Shown: positions 41,661 through 50,357, counted from the stretch's first letter. The stretch is DNA of 64,000 nt from Candidatus Aquabacterium excrementipullorum (GCA_019112875.1 DXIO01000086.1:22335-86334), one strand, 5' to 3'. Translations and numbers: made by a program. The notes: generated by a model from the sequence alone, not told the origin.

Positions 41661-43283
41661 TCAGAGGCGCGCGATGCCGAAGGTGTTGGGTCGCAGCTGG
41701 CGCTGGTCGGCCTCGCGGGCCAGGTCCAGGCACAGCGAGAGCACGCGGCGGGTGTCGCGCGGGTCGATGATCCCGTCGTCCCAGAGGCGCGCGGTGCCGA
41801 ACAGCACGTTCGATTCGGCATCGAGCCGCTTCTTGATCTCGGCGGACATGCCTTCGAGCATCGCGTCGTTCACGGGCATGCCGGCGCGTTCCATCTTGCC
41901 GCGCGTGACGATCTCCATCACCTTGGCCGCCTGCGCGCCGCCCATCACGGCGGTGCGGGCCGAGGGCCACGAGAAGATGAAGCGCGGATCGAAGCCGCGG
42001 CCGCACATGCCGTAGTTGCCGGCACCGAACGAGCCGCCCAGCACGATGGTGAACTTGGGCACCCGGGCATTGGCCACGGCCTGGATCATCTTGGAGCCGT
42101 GCTTGATGGCGCCGCCGTGTTCGGCCGCCGAGCCCACCATGTAGCCCGTGGTGTTCTGCAGGAACAGCAGCGGCGTGCCGGATTGGTCGCACAGCTGGAT
42201 GAACTGCGCCGCCTTGGTCGAGCCCTGCGGCTGGATCGGGCCGTTGTTGCCCAGGATGCCGATCAGGTGGCCGTTGATGCGGGCGTGGCCGCACAGCGTC
42301 TCGGGCGCGTAGTTGGCCTTGAACTCCAGGAAGTCGGAGCCATCGACAATGCGGGCGATCACCTCGCGGGTGTCGAAGGGCTCGCGGTCGTCGGCGGGGA
42401 TGCAGCCGAGCAGTTCCTCTTCATCGAAAAGCGGCGCGGCGATGGGCTTGGTCGATCCCGATGCAGCGGAGACTTCATCCCACTGCAGCTTGTCCATCAG
42501 CTCGCGCGCCATCGCGATCGCATGCGCGTCGTTGTCGCACAGGTACTCTCCCAGGCCGGTCACGCTGGCGTGCATTTCGGCGCCGCCCAGGTCTTCGTCG
42601 GTCGAGTCTTCGCCGATGGCGGCCTTCACCAGGGGCGGGCCGGCCAGGTAGATGCTGGAGCGCTCGCGCACCAGGATCACGTAGTCCGACAGGCCGGGCA
42701 GGTAGGCGCCACCGGCGGTGGACGAGCCATGCACCACCGCGATCTGCGGCACGCCCATGGCCGACAGCCGGGCCTGGTTGGCGAAGCTCTTGCCGCCATC
42801 GACGAAGATCTCGGCCTGGTACATCAGGTTGGCGCCGCCACTTTCGACCAGGCCGATCAGGGGCAGCTTGTTCTCGCGGGCGATCTCCTGCGCGCGCAGC
42901 CCCTTCTTGAGGCCCATGGGCGAGATGGTGCCGCCCTTGAGCGCGCTGTCGCTGGCGGTGATCAGGCAGCGCTTGCCGGCCACGGTGCCAATGCCGATGA
43001 TGGTGCCGCCGCCGAGCACGCTCTTCTTGCCGTCGTCGTCGTGCATGCCCAGGCCGGCCAGGGTGCTGATTTCGAGGAAGGTGGAATCGCGGTCGATCAG
43101 TCGGGCGACGCGCTCGCGCGGCAGCAACTGGCCGCGCTTGTCGAACTTGTCGCGCTTGGAGGCCGAGCCTTCGCGGGCCAGGGCCTCGAGCGAGCGAACC
43201 TGGTCCAGGCGCTCGCGCATGCGGTCGGCATTGGCGCGGAAGGCGTCGGACTTGGGATTGAGTTGTGAACGCAGGACGGGCAT
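41661..43283 (-). CDS. Acyl-CoA carboxylase carboxyltransferase (beta) subunit
   Basis: A 540-residue carboxyltransferase of the PccB/MccB/AtuC family that moves carboxyl from biotin to an acyl-CoA. The N-terminal crotonase-fold half has LVESGGANLMYQAEIF and GSSTAGGAYLPGLSDYV; the C-terminal half has FLQNTTGYMVG and GGSFGAGNYGMCGR. The block GGTISPMGLKKGLRAQEIA differs from the GGSYYP-type segment of typical MccB, so the substrate pocket may differ. ATG 43283 was chosen because the longer frame upstream is antisense-like and overlaps the SDR. The distinction between methylcrotonyl- and geranyl-CoA cannot be made by eye. Confidence 0.92.
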   Translation of the reverse strand: MPVLRSQLNPKSDAFRANADRMRERLDQVRSLEALAREGSASKRDKFDKRGQLLPRERVARLIDRDSTFLEISTLAGLGMHDDDGKKSVLGGGTIIGIGTVAGKRCLITASDSALKGGTISPMGLKKGLRAQEIARENKLPLIGLVESGGANLMYQAEIFVDGGKSFANQARLSAMGVPQIAVVHGSSTAGGAYLPGLSDYVILVRERSSIYLAGPPLVKAAIGEDSTDEDLGGAEMHASVTGLGEYLCDNDAHAIAMARELMDKLQWDEVSAASGSTKPIAAPLFDEEELLGCIPADDREPFDTREVIARIVDGSDFLEFKANYAPETLCGHARINGHLIGILGNNGPIQPQGSTKAAQFIQLCDQSGTPLLFLQNTTGYMVGSAAEHGGAIKHGSKMIQAVANARVPKFTIVLGGSFGAGNYGMCGRGFDPRFIFSWPSARTAVMGGAQAAKVMEIVTRGKMERAGMPVNDAMLEGMSAEIKKRLDAESNVLFGTARLWDDGIIDPRDTRRVLSLCLDLAREADQRQLRPNTFGIARL

Positions 43284-43294
43284 GGCGTGTCGGT

Positions 43295-44194
43295 TCAGAG
43301 GTCCTTGAGCACCTTGGGCACCACCGCGCGGTGGAAGCCGTCGAAGGTGGCGGGCGGCTTGTGGGGCGCCACGGGGTAGAGGGCGTTGTTCAGCGGCGCG
43401 CCGCCGTCGATGGGCACGGTGATGCCGGTGACGAAGGCCGCGCCCGGGCTCAGCAGGAAGCAGATGACCGAGCTCACCTCGGCTTCCAGGCCCATGCGCT
43501 TCATCGGCACGTTGTCTTTCAGGCTGCGCAGCAGCGGCGCCATCTCGGGGCCGTAGGCGTCCATGCCGCTGGAGGCGATCCAGCCTGGCGCCACGGCGTT
43601 CACGCGCACATTGGCGAAGGCCCATTCGTAGGCGGCCGTCTTGGTCAGGTTGACCATGCCCGCGCGCGCCGCGCCCGAGTGGCCCATGCCGGCCATGCCG
43701 TTCCACATGTCGGCCACCATGTTGACGATGGCGCCGCCGTTCTTCTGCATGGTCTGGTTGAACACCTCGCGCGCCATCAGGAAGCCGCCGGTGAGGTTGT
43801 TGGCCACCACGGCCTCGAAGCCGCGCTTGGAGATCATCTGCAGCGGGGCCGGGAACTGGCCGCCCGCGTTGTTGACCAGGCCGTCGATGCGGCCGTGCTT
43901 GGCCACGATGGCGGCGACAGCCGTCTTGACCTGGTCGTCGTCGCGGATGTCGAAGGCCGAGGTGTCGACCAGGCCGCCGTCCTCGCGGATCTCGGCGGCG
44001 GTGGCGTCCAGCTTGGATTGCGTGCGGCCGGTGATGACGACGGTGGCGCCCAGCGAGGCCAGCTCATGCGCCACGCAACGACCGATGCCGCTGCCGCCGC
44101 CGGTGACGACGTGGACCTGGCCCTTGAACACGTCGGGGCGCAGCACGCTGGCATAGCGCGAGGCGGCGGATGGGGTGAGTGTGGATTGGGACAT
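43295..44194 (-). CDS. SDR family dehydrogenase (AtuB-like, citronellol/citronellal type)
   Basis: A 299-residue short-chain dehydrogenase. The start of the fold reads VLRPDVFKGQVHVVTGGGSGIGR (cut here into the loop GGGSGIG) and NNAGG. The usual catalytic YxxxK is replaced in the alignment by MVADMWNGMAGMGHSGAARA, a region where a Tyr is not seen, as in trans-2-enoyl-CoA/2,4-dienoyl-CoA reductase-like SDRs. An upstream MerR-type palindrome overlaps its promoter, whose -10 leaves only a few bases before ATG 44194. AtuB position in the operon; alternative role is a dienoyl-CoA reductase. Confidence 0.82.
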   Translation of the reverse strand: MSQSTLTPSAASRYASVLRPDVFKGQVHVVTGGGSGIGRCVAHELASLGATVVITGRTQSKLDATAAEIREDGGLVDTSAFDIRDDDQVKTAVAAIVAKHGRIDGLVNNAGGQFPAPLQMISKRGFEAVVANNLTGGFLMAREVFNQTMQKNGGAIVNMVADMWNGMAGMGHSGAARAGMVNLTKTAAYEWAFANVRVNAVAPGWIASSGMDAYGPEMAPLLRSLKDNVPMKRMGLEAEVSSVICFLLSPGAAFVTGITVPIDGGAPLNNALYPVAPHKPPATFDGFHRAVVPKVLKDL

Positions 44195-44204
44195 GGTGAG
44201 CGTG

Positions 44205-44233
44205 AATCTAGGTCAAGTTGACGTTAACGTCAA
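44205..44233 (-). promoter_or_regulatory. Promoter of the SDR-carboxylase operon with overlapping palindromic operator
   Basis: On the minus strand TTGACG (44233-44228) and TAGATT (44210-44205) are separated by 17 bases, a good sigma-70 promoter. The -35 is the end of the perfect palindrome TTGACGTTAACGTCAA (44218-44233). The palindrome extends to 20 bp with AG/CT flanks (44216-44235). The predicted leader is only about four bases. Confidence 0.75.
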
Positions 44234-44291
44234 CTGCATGTCGTTTGGGTAATTTGAAAAGGTAATCCGGCGAACCGTGAGGCGCTGGTTC

Positions 44292-45428
44292 TTACAGGTC
44301 CAGCTGCTTGGCGATGATCTCGTTCATGATCTCGTGCGTGCCGCCGCCGATCGACAGGATGCGGTTGTCGCGGTACAGGCGCTCGACCACCGATTCGCGC
44401 ATGAAGCCCATGCCGCCGAAGATCTGCACAGCCTCGTAGGTAACCGCATCGGAGGTCTCGGTGGCGAAGTTCTTGGCCATGGACACCTCCTTGAGGATCT
44501 GCTCGCCGCGCGCCATGCGGGTCGCGCAGTGCAGGGTGTATTCGCGGGCGATCTCGACCTTGGTGGCCATCTCGGCCAGTTTGTGCCGGATCACCTGGTG
44601 TTTGGACAAGGGTTTCCCGAAGGTGACGCGGGTCTTGACGTAGTCCAGGCAGGCCTCCAGCGCGATCTGGGCCGTCATGTAGGCCATCACGGCCAGCGCC
44701 AGGCGCTCGGTCTGGAAGTTCAGCATGATGGTCAGGAAGCCCGAGTTCTCCGGCCCGATCAGGTTGCCCACCGGCACGCGGCAATCGCTGAAGAACAGCT
44801 CGGCCGTGTCCGAGGCCCACCATCCCATCTTCTTCAGATCACGCCCCACCGAGAAGCCCGGCGTGCCTTTCTCGATCAGCAGCAGCGACACGCCCGCGTA
44901 GCCGGCCTCGCCGGTGCGCACGGCCACCGTCACGTAGTCGGCGCGCGTGCCCGAGGTGATGAAGGTCTTCGAGCCGTTGACGACGTAGTGGTCGCCATCA
45001 CGCACGGCGCGCGTGCGCAGGTTGGCCACGTCGGAGCCGCCGCCGGGTTCGGTGATGGCCAGCGCCGCGATCTTCTCGCCGGCCAGCACGGCGGGCACGA
45101 TGCGCTTTTGCAGCTCGGGCGAACCCATGCGCCACACGGGGGGCAGGCCGATGTCCAGCGAGCCGATGCTGGCCGCGAAACCGCCCGAGGTGCTGCGCAT
45201 CAACTCTTCCGTCACGGCGATCTTCATGAAGATATCGTGCTCGCCGGTGCCGCCCAGGGCCTCCGGATGGCCGATGCCCAGCAGGCCCAGCGCGCCGGCC
45301 TTCTGGTAGACCTCGCGCGGGAAGCCGCCTTCTTCTTCCCACGTGTGGATGTGCGGCTTGACCTCCTGCTCGACGAAGCGCCGCGCGGTCTCGCGCACCA
45401 TGGCGTGGGTCTCGTTGAAATAACTCAT
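44292..45428 (-). CDS. Acyl-CoA dehydrogenase
   Basis: A 378-residue FAD-dependent acyl-CoA dehydrogenase, second of its kind in this cluster. ITEPGGGSDVANLRTRA and QIFGGMGFMRES and the final SIGGGTHEIMNEIIA are family signatures. The start ATG 45428 was chosen because AGGACG lies just upstream. Its own promoter carries the same palindrome and -10 box as the SDR operon, and it ends 97 bases before it. It could act on a different chain length of the same route, such as an early citronellyl-CoA-like or a later branched acyl-CoA step. Confidence 0.9.
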   Translation of the reverse strand: MSYFNETHAMVRETARRFVEQEVKPHIHTWEEEGGFPREVYQKAGALGLLGIGHPEALGGTGEHDIFMKIAVTEELMRSTSGGFAASIGSLDIGLPPVWRMGSPELQKRIVPAVLAGEKIAALAITEPGGGSDVANLRTRAVRDGDHYVVNGSKTFITSGTRADYVTVAVRTGEAGYAGVSLLLIEKGTPGFSVGRDLKKMGWWASDTAELFFSDCRVPVGNLIGPENSGFLTIMLNFQTERLALAVMAYMTAQIALEACLDYVKTRVTFGKPLSKHQVIRHKLAEMATKVEIAREYTLHCATRMARGEQILKEVSMAKNFATETSDAVTYEAVQIFGGMGFMRESVVERLYRDNRILSIGGGTHEIMNEIIAKQLDL

Positions 45429-45469
45429 CCGCGTCGTCCTGTGGGGTTGTGGTGTCATCGAATGGCGCG

Positions 45470-45498
45470 AATCTAGCTGGTGTTGACGTTAACGTCAA
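45470..45498 (-). promoter_or_regulatory. Promoter of the acyl-CoA dehydrogenase gene with palindromic operator
   Basis: Minus-strand TTGACG (45498-45493) and TAGATT (45475-45470) are 17 bases apart, the same boxes as at 44205-44233. TTGACGTTAACGTCAA occupies 45483-45498 in the gap shared with the divergent merR gene. A MerR regulator bound here could act on both directions. Confidence 0.75.
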
Positions 45499-45545
45499 TG
45501 TCATCACGCATAAGTAAAATCCCGGTCGTGACATGGCGGATACGG

Positions 45546-46007
45546 ATGGATAATGACGGCATGGACAAGAGCACGCGTTCCTCAGCAGCAGACACGGTGG
45601 GCGATGACGCCCTGATGGGCATCGCCGAAATGTGCGAGGCCTTCGATGTGTCGGCCCGCACGCTGCGCTTCTACGAAACCAAGGGCCTGCTCACGCCGCG
45701 CCGGCTCAACGGCACGCGTGTCTATTCCAAGATCGACCGCGCCCGGCTGGCCCGCATCCTGCGCGCCAAGAACCTGGGCATGCCACTGTCCGAGATCAAG
45801 GCCTACCTGGACATGTACGGCGACCACGGCGAGGGCCGCGTGCAGCAGCTCACCTACGTCATCGAGACGACGGACGCCGCCATCCGCGACCTGGAGGCCA
45901 AGCGCGCCGAGATCGACACCTCGCTCAACGAGCTGCGCCTGATCAACCAGCAGAGCCGCCAGGCGCTGGATGCCAAGCGCTCCCGGAGCAAGGCCGCCCA
46001 GGGGTAG
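45546..46007 (+). CDS. MerR family regulator (LiuR-like)
   Basis: A 153-residue regulator with an N-terminal MerR helix-turn-helix (AEMCEAFDVSARTLRFYETK, then GLLTPRRLNGTRVYSK) and a C-terminal coiled coil (about 100-153). No conserved metal-binding cysteines are visible, as expected for LiuR/acyl-CoA-type MerR regulators rather than metal sensors. It is divergent from the acyl-CoA dehydrogenase gene, with TTGACGTTAACGTCAA in between; the same palindrome at 44218 suggests this protein controls both promoters of the cluster. ATG 45546 was chosen (ATG 45561 possible); upstream codons overlap the operator. Confidence 0.85.
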   Translation: MDNDGMDKSTRSSAADTVGDDALMGIAEMCEAFDVSARTLRFYETKGLLTPRRLNGTRVYSKIDRARLARILRAKNLGMPLSEIKAYLDMYGDHGEGRVQQLTYVIETTDAAIRDLEAKRAEIDTSLNELRLINQQSRQALDAKRSRSKAAQG

Positions 46008-46037
46008 ACTGCCTTCCTTTCAACAGGGGAGGGTGAG

Positions 46038-47012
46038 ATGCCGGTTCGTTCCACGGGTTCGCGTCTGCTGCGGCGTGCGGCGTTGATGGTCATGGGCGCC
46101 GGATGGGCGCTGACGGCCTGGTCTGCGCCGCCCGCCACCTGCCCTCCGCCGTTCCAGATGCCCGATGCGGCCGAGATGCAGAAGGCCGTGGCCTCTGCCA
46201 CCGAGCACGGCTTGCTGTGGCGCATCACCAAGGATGGTCGCAGCTCCTACCTGTACGGCAGCCTGCACCTGGGGCGCCTGTCCACCGCTTTTCCCGGCCC
46301 CAAGATGGCGGAGGCCTTGAGAAACGCCGACCTGGTCGCGCTGGAGCTGGACGTGTCCGACCCCAAGATGCCCCAGACCTTGAAGGCCGCGATGGCCGCT
46401 TTGCCGGCCTCGGCTCACCAGGCGCCGCCTGAACTGCTCAAGCGCCTGGAAGCCCAGCGCCAGCGGCTGTGCATGCCGGCCGAAAGCCTCGCGGGCATGC
46501 CGCCTTTGCTGCAGGTGATGACCCTGATGGTCACGGCCGCCGGCAACCAGGGGCTCAGCGCCATGTGGGCCCAGGAAGTGATGCTGGTGGGCTGGTCGCA
46601 GGCGGCGGAGCGTCCCGTGGTGGGGCTGGAGACCGCCGAGGCGCAATTGCGCGCCCTGGTGCCGAACGATCCGGCCGAAGCCGCCTTGCTGCTCGACCGC
46701 ACCCTGACGCAGCTGGAAGATGGCACCGCCGAGCGCGTGATCACCCGCGTGGTGGACAGCTGGGTCCAAGGCCGCATCGACGATCTGGCCCGCTACGACG
46801 ACTGGTGCGATTGCATGAAGACGCCGGCCGAGCGCCGCTTCATGGCCGGTCTGATGGACGCCCGCAACCCGCAGATGGCCAAGGGTGTGGACACCTTGCA
46901 CAAGCAGGGCAAGCGCGTGTTCGCGGCCGTGGGCGCATTGCACATGGTGGGCGATGACGGCCTGCCCAGCCTGCTGGCCCGCATGGGCTACCAGGTCACC
47001 CGCGTGTTCTGA
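46038..47012 (+). CDS. TraB/GumN family exported protein
   Basis: A 324-residue protein with a signal peptide (about 1-29, ending WSA) and a TraB/GumN-domain body. GSLHLGR and AVGALHMVGDDGLPSLLARMGY are the two conserved histidine-containing blocks of the family, which is related to metal-dependent peptidases and erythromycin-esterase-like folds. Two cysteine pairs (CPPPF, DWCDC) suggest disulfides. Its role in most bacteria is not known; it is not linked here to exopolysaccharide genes. GGGGAGGG precedes ATG 46038. Its end overlaps the convergent tetR by 17 bases. Confidence 0.88.
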   Translation: MPVRSTGSRLLRRAALMVMGAGWALTAWSAPPATCPPPFQMPDAAEMQKAVASATEHGLLWRITKDGRSSYLYGSLHLGRLSTAFPGPKMAEALRNADLVALELDVSDPKMPQTLKAAMAALPASAHQAPPELLKRLEAQRQRLCMPAESLAGMPPLLQVMTLMVTAAGNQGLSAMWAQEVMLVGWSQAAERPVVGLETAEAQLRALVPNDPAEAALLLDRTLTQLEDGTAERVITRVVDSWVQGRIDDLARYDDWCDCMKTPAERRFMAGLMDARNPQMAKGVDTLHKQGKRVFAAVGALHMVGDDGLPSLLARMGYQVTRVF

Positions 47013-47745
47013 CTGGCCTGGCGGGCGCTGCCTTGTCGCCCGGGCATTGGCCGGTGAGGCACTGCGCCACCGCCTGCACGATCAAGTCGATGGTGGTGGC
47101 GCGCAGCGCCGCCAGATCGCTCCACGGATAGCGCGTGTTGATCAGACGCGAGTGCAGATAGCCGACCGTCATCACGAGACGCAACTCGCCGGCTTGGCGG
47201 ATGCGGGCCTCATCGTCGTCACCGCCCAACGCCTGGGCGACGTCGCGTGACAAAGCCGTGGCGGCTTGCAGCACCTCGCGGTAGGCAGGCAGTTCGCCCC
47301 AGACGGGCGCACCGTCGCCATCGTCCTCAGCCTGGCGGGTGTCCAGCATGAAGACCAGTCGGTAGCTGTCCGGCCGCGCCTCGAAGTGGCTGAAGAAAGC
47401 GTCGATCCAGGCACGCAGACGGGCGTGGGCATCCAGGCCGGCGGCCTCGATGGCCTGGTTCAGGTCGGCCTGCAGCTCGGTGATGGTGGCTTCCCACAGG
47501 CCATGCAGCAGCGCCGCCTTGCTGGGGAAGTAGTGGTAAAGCGCCATGGCCGACACGCCCACCCGGGTGGCCACGCCCCGCATCGTCACGCCGTCGAGGC
47601 CGCCCTCATGGAACAGGGCCATGGCCGCGTCCAGCACCGCGCGGCGCAGCGCCAACTGGTCCTGTTCATTGCCTCGCCGCACCCGCGTGGACGGCCGCTT
47701 GGCCGCGGTGCGGCTGCGCTTGGTGGAAAGCAGGGGCTTGCTCAT
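46996..47745 (-). CDS. TetR/AcrR family regulator
   Basis: A 249-residue repressor with a basic N-terminal extension (about 1-35) and the TetR helix-turn-helix DGVTMRGVATRVGVSAMALYHYFPSKAALL. The C-terminal domain is the TetR_C_33-like type. ATG 47745 was chosen; ATG 47784 is possible but begins in AT-rich promoter-like sequence and would include the inverted repeat at 47758-47773. The gene is divergent from the chemoreceptor. Its C-terminal overlap with the GumN-like gene is convergent and harmless. Targets are unknown beyond probable autoregulation. Confidence 0.88.
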   Translation of the reverse strand: MSKPLLSTKRSRTAAKRPSTRVRRGNEQDQLALRRAVLDAAMALFHEGGLDGVTMRGVATRVGVSAMALYHYFPSKAALLHGLWEATITELQADLNQAIEAAGLDAHARLRAWIDAFFSHFEARPDSYRLVFMLDTRQAEDDGDGAPVWGELPAYREVLQAATALSRDVAQALGGDDDEARIRQAGELRLVMTVGYLHSRLINTRYPWSDLAALRATTIDLIVQAVAQCLTGQCPGDKAAPARPVRTRG

Positions 47746-47757
47746 CAGCTTCTTATC

Positions 47758-47773
47758 GTACGTGTAAACGTAC
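47758..47773. promoter_or_regulatory. Inverted repeat upstream of tetR (probable autoregulatory operator)
   Basis: Perfect 6-bp inverted repeat GTACGT-GTAA-ACGTAC lies 12 bases upstream of ATG 47745 in the AT-rich divergent region. Position and symmetry fit binding by the adjacent TetR protein. Confidence 0.5.
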
Positions 47774-47935
47774 AAGTAAAACAAGTGCGGAAAAGCGCAC
47801 GTTTTTATTGTTCATCTCTGTTCACGTTTGTCCGATAGTCACGGCACCCATGCGGCCGCTTTCCAATGCTGGTCGCCAACCAGCCTAACGCAGTCCACAG
47901 GGGGACTGTTCTTTGACATAGGAAAGACACCGGCC

Positions 47936-49543
47936 ATGAAGTTGCTTCAACAGTTCTCCGTCCGCGGCAAGCTGATCTTCGCGTTCGCCACCGTGCTGCT
48001 CTTGATGAGCCTGATCACGCTGCTCTCCGGCGTGCAGGGCGCCCGCATCGGCGAGCGCACCGAAGCGCTGATCGAGGTGCGCCTGGGCGGCGTGCGTGAC
48101 AGCCTGCTGATGGCCGAGGCCGCCACGCGGCTGCGCACCCGCGATTTTCGCGTGGCCATGACCGGACTGGACGAACTGCCCAAGGTGGTCGAGCGCATCA
48201 AGGCGAGCAAGGAAGAGTTCGATGGTTTTCGCCGCAGCTACGAGGCCGCCATCGCCGACGAGCAGGAGCGGGCGCTGTTCCAGAAGGCCATGGCCGACTG
48301 GGCGACCTACACCCAGGTGTCCGACAAGGGCGTGGCAGTGGCCCTCGGGGGCGACATGGAAGGCGCGCAGGCCGTGGTCGGCGGCGAAGGGCTGAAGGCG
48401 TTCGACGCAGTGTCCGCGTCGCTCAAGGCCTTGGCCAGCTACAACGACAACATGGCCAACGTCGACGGCAAGGCCGTGGCGGCGATGCAGCGTGCCAGCC
48501 TGGAGGGCACGATCGGCCTGTTCGCAGTGGCCTTCGGGCTCTCGGCACTGCTGTGCTTCCTGATCTCGCGCGCCATCGCCAACCCGCTGGAGCAGGCCGT
48601 GCAGGTGGCCCAGGCCGTGGCCGAGGGCGACCTGACCCGCGAAACGCGCGCCCAGGGCAAGGACGAAGTGGCCCAGCTGATGCATGCGCTCGGCCAGATG
48701 GTGGCGCGCCTGCGCTCCGTGGTGAGCGAAGTGCGCAACGGTGTCGAATCCGTCAGCACGGCGTCCAGCCAGATCGCGATGGGCAATGCCGATTTGAGCC
48801 AGCGCACCGAAGAGCAGGCCTCGAACCTGCAGCAGACGGCCGCGTCGATGGAGCAACTCACGTCCACCATCACGCAGAACGCCGAGGCGGCCGCACAGGC
48901 CAGCCATCTGGCATCGCGCGCCTCGGAGGCCGCGCGCAAGGGGGGTGACGTCGTGAGCAACGTGGTCGTGACGATGAACGACATCTCCGGCAGCTCGCGC
49001 CAGATCAGCGACATCATCGGCGTGATCGATGGCATCGCCTTCCAGACCAACATCCTGGCGCTCAATGCTGCCGTGGAAGCCGCCCGTGCCGGCGAGCAGG
49101 GCCGCGGCTTCGCGGTGGTGGCAGGCGAGGTGCGCACGCTGGCCCAGCGCAGCGCGCAGGCCGCCAAGGAGATCAAGCAGCTGATCGGCGAGAGCGTGCA
49201 GAAGGTGGAGGCCGGTGTGGAGCTGGTGTCCAGCGCGGGCAAGACCATGGGCGAGATCGTCGGTGAGGTCAAGCGCGTGTCCGACCTGATCGGCGAGATC
49301 AGCGCCGCCAGCCGCGAACAGTCGCAAGGCGTGTCGCAGGTGGGCGATGCGGTTCAGCAGCTCGACCAGGTGACGCAGCAGAACGCCGCGTTGGTGGAAG
49401 AGGCCGCCGCCGCGGCCGACAGCATGAAGCAGCAGGCCACGCACCTGGCGCAGGTGGTGAGTGTGTTCAAGGTGGACGACCACGCCCGCCATGAAGGCAC
49501 CTTGGTTCAGGAGCCCTCGCGCCTGCTGGCCCTGGCTGCCTGA
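47936..49543 (+). CDS. Methyl-accepting chemotaxis protein
   Basis: Transmembrane chemoreceptor of 535 residues. A first span (about 12-32) and second (about 192-212) flank a periplasmic four-helix domain of about 150 residues. A HAMP domain follows ([18 protein letters not shown]), then the cytoplasmic hairpin with its tip [40 protein letters not shown] is the universally conserved block. No C-terminal CheR-binding pentapeptide is present. Start ATG 47936 puts the first span at the right place. Ligand unknown. A hairpin at 49574-49610 probably ends the transcript. Confidence 0.95.
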   Translation: MKLLQQFSVRGKLIFAFATVLLLMSLITLLSGVQGARIGERTEALIEVRLGGVRDSLLMAEAATRLRTRDFRVAMTGLDELPKVVERIKASKEEFDGFRRSYEAAIADEQERALFQKAMADWATYTQVSDKGVAVALGGDMEGAQAVVGGEGLKAFDAVSASLKALASYNDNMANVDGKAVAAMQRASLEGTIGLFAVAFGLSALLCFLISRAIANPLEQAVQVAQAVAEGDLTRETRAQGKDEVAQLMHALGQMVARLRSVVSEVRNGVESVSTASSQIAMGNADLSQRTEEQASNLQQTAASMEQLTSTITQNAEAAAQASHLASRASEAARKGGDVVSNVVVTMNDISGSSRQISDIIGVIDGIAFQTNILALNAAVEAARAGEQGRGFAVVAGEVRTLAQRSAQAAKEIKQLIGESVQKVEAGVELVSSAGKTMGEIVGEVKRVSDLIGEISAASREQSQGVSQVGDAVQQLDQVTQQNAALVEEAAAAADSMKQQATHLAQVVSVFKVDDHARHEGTLVQEPSRLLALAA

Positions 49544-49573
49544 TCGACGCTTTCAGCGTTTCGCTGATCCCAG

Positions 49574-49610
49574 GCCCTGGTGATGCCCGCGAAAGCGGTG
49601 CAGCCAGGGC
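49574..49610 (+). terminator. Hairpin after the chemoreceptor gene
   Basis: Outer stem GCCCTGG (49574-49580) / CCAGGGC (49604-49610) encloses an inner CCGC-GAAA-GCGG tetraloop stem and is followed by TTTG. It lies 31 bases after the stop codon. The short T run makes it a probable but weak intrinsic terminator. Confidence 0.5.
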
Positions 49611-49631
49611 TTTGTCACGTGCGCGGCTGGT

Positions 49632-50303
49632 TCAGGCCTCGTCGGGCATCGACATCGCCCGCCACAGGATCCCGAACAGCTCGTCGAACTGGTCGATCAG
49701 CGAACGCTGCTCGCCACGCACGATGTGCATCAGCACCACGCGGCCGACCACGCCCATGAAGACGTCCAGCAGGATCTTGCTGGAGACCTTGTTGTTGAGC
49801 ACGCCGCGCTCCTGCCCGTCCTTGAACACGCTCAGGAACGAGCCCATCAGGTCGGGGCTCTCGTAGATGCGGATGTTGCGGTGCCGCGTGATGGGCACGG
49901 CGGTGAACAGCAGCATCATCACGGCGGGGTGCTTGTCCATGTAGTCCAGCGTGACCCAGCAGGTCTTGCGCAGGCGTTCGCGCGCGTCGTCGATGCCCTG
50001 CAGGTGATCGATCATGCGCTCGGCCAGGCGGCCCAGCATCACGTCGAGCATGGCGTAGACCAGCACTTCCTTGCTGCCGAAGTACTTGTAGATGGTCTGC
50101 AGCGACACGTTGGCCGCCTTGGCCACGTCCAGCAGGCTCACATCGTGGAAATCCTGGCTGGAGAACAGCTCCAGTACGGCCTTCTCGATGCGCTTGAGCG
50201 TGTCCGGCCGCATGGTGGCCAGGATGGCGCGGCGGTCGTCGGAGGCGTTCGGGTCGCTCGGTTCGCTGCTGGCGGGGGCGCCGGGCACGGCGGGCTCGGT
50301 CAT
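49632..50303 (-). CDS. TetR family regulator divergent from an acyl-CoA operon
   Basis: A 223-residue TetR protein. The helix-turn-helix reads FHDVSLLDVAKAANVSLQTIYKYF (residues about 54-77). The C-terminal helical domain is the type found in regulators of fatty-acid or related acyl-CoA metabolism. ATG 50303 was chosen with GGAAAG upstream. Its promoter shows TTGACG-17-TATTGA, with GGAAAT-N4-ATTACC across the -10 and a palindrome TGACGTATACGTCA across the -35. It faces an operon for acyl-CoA dehydrogenase, thiolase, FadJ-like enzyme and racemase, so it most likely represses it and itself. Confidence 0.9.
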   Translation of the reverse strand: MTEPAVPGAPASSEPSDPNASDDRRAILATMRPDTLKRIEKAVLELFSSQDFHDVSLLDVAKAANVSLQTIYKYFGSKEVLVYAMLDVMLGRLAERMIDHLQGIDDARERLRKTCWVTLDYMDKHPAVMMLLFTAVPITRHRNIRIYESPDLMGSFLSVFKDGQERGVLNNKVSSKILLDVFMGVVGRVVLMHIVRGEQRSLIDQFDELFGILWRAMSMPDEA

Positions 50304-50324
50304 GGGATGGCGTCTTTCCGGATG

Positions 50325-50340
50325 GGAAATCAATATTACC
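50325..50340. promoter_or_regulatory. Candidate TetR operator at the tetR promoter
   Basis: GGAAAT-CAAT-ATTACC overlaps the -10 of the tetR promoter (minus strand TATTGA at 50335-50330). It matches the site at 50503-50518 in both half-sites but one base. Confidence 0.6.
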
Positions 50341-50343
50341 AAA

Positions 50344-50357
50344 TGACGTATACGTCA
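50344..50357. promoter_or_regulatory. Palindrome related to the MerR operators, at the tetR -35 box
   Basis: TGACGTATACGTCA is a perfect 14-bp palindrome that differs from the core of TTGACGTTAACGTCAA only in its two central bases. It overlaps the TTGACG -35 box of tetR on the minus strand (50358-50353). It may let the MerR protein of the neighbouring cluster act on tetR. Confidence 0.5.
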
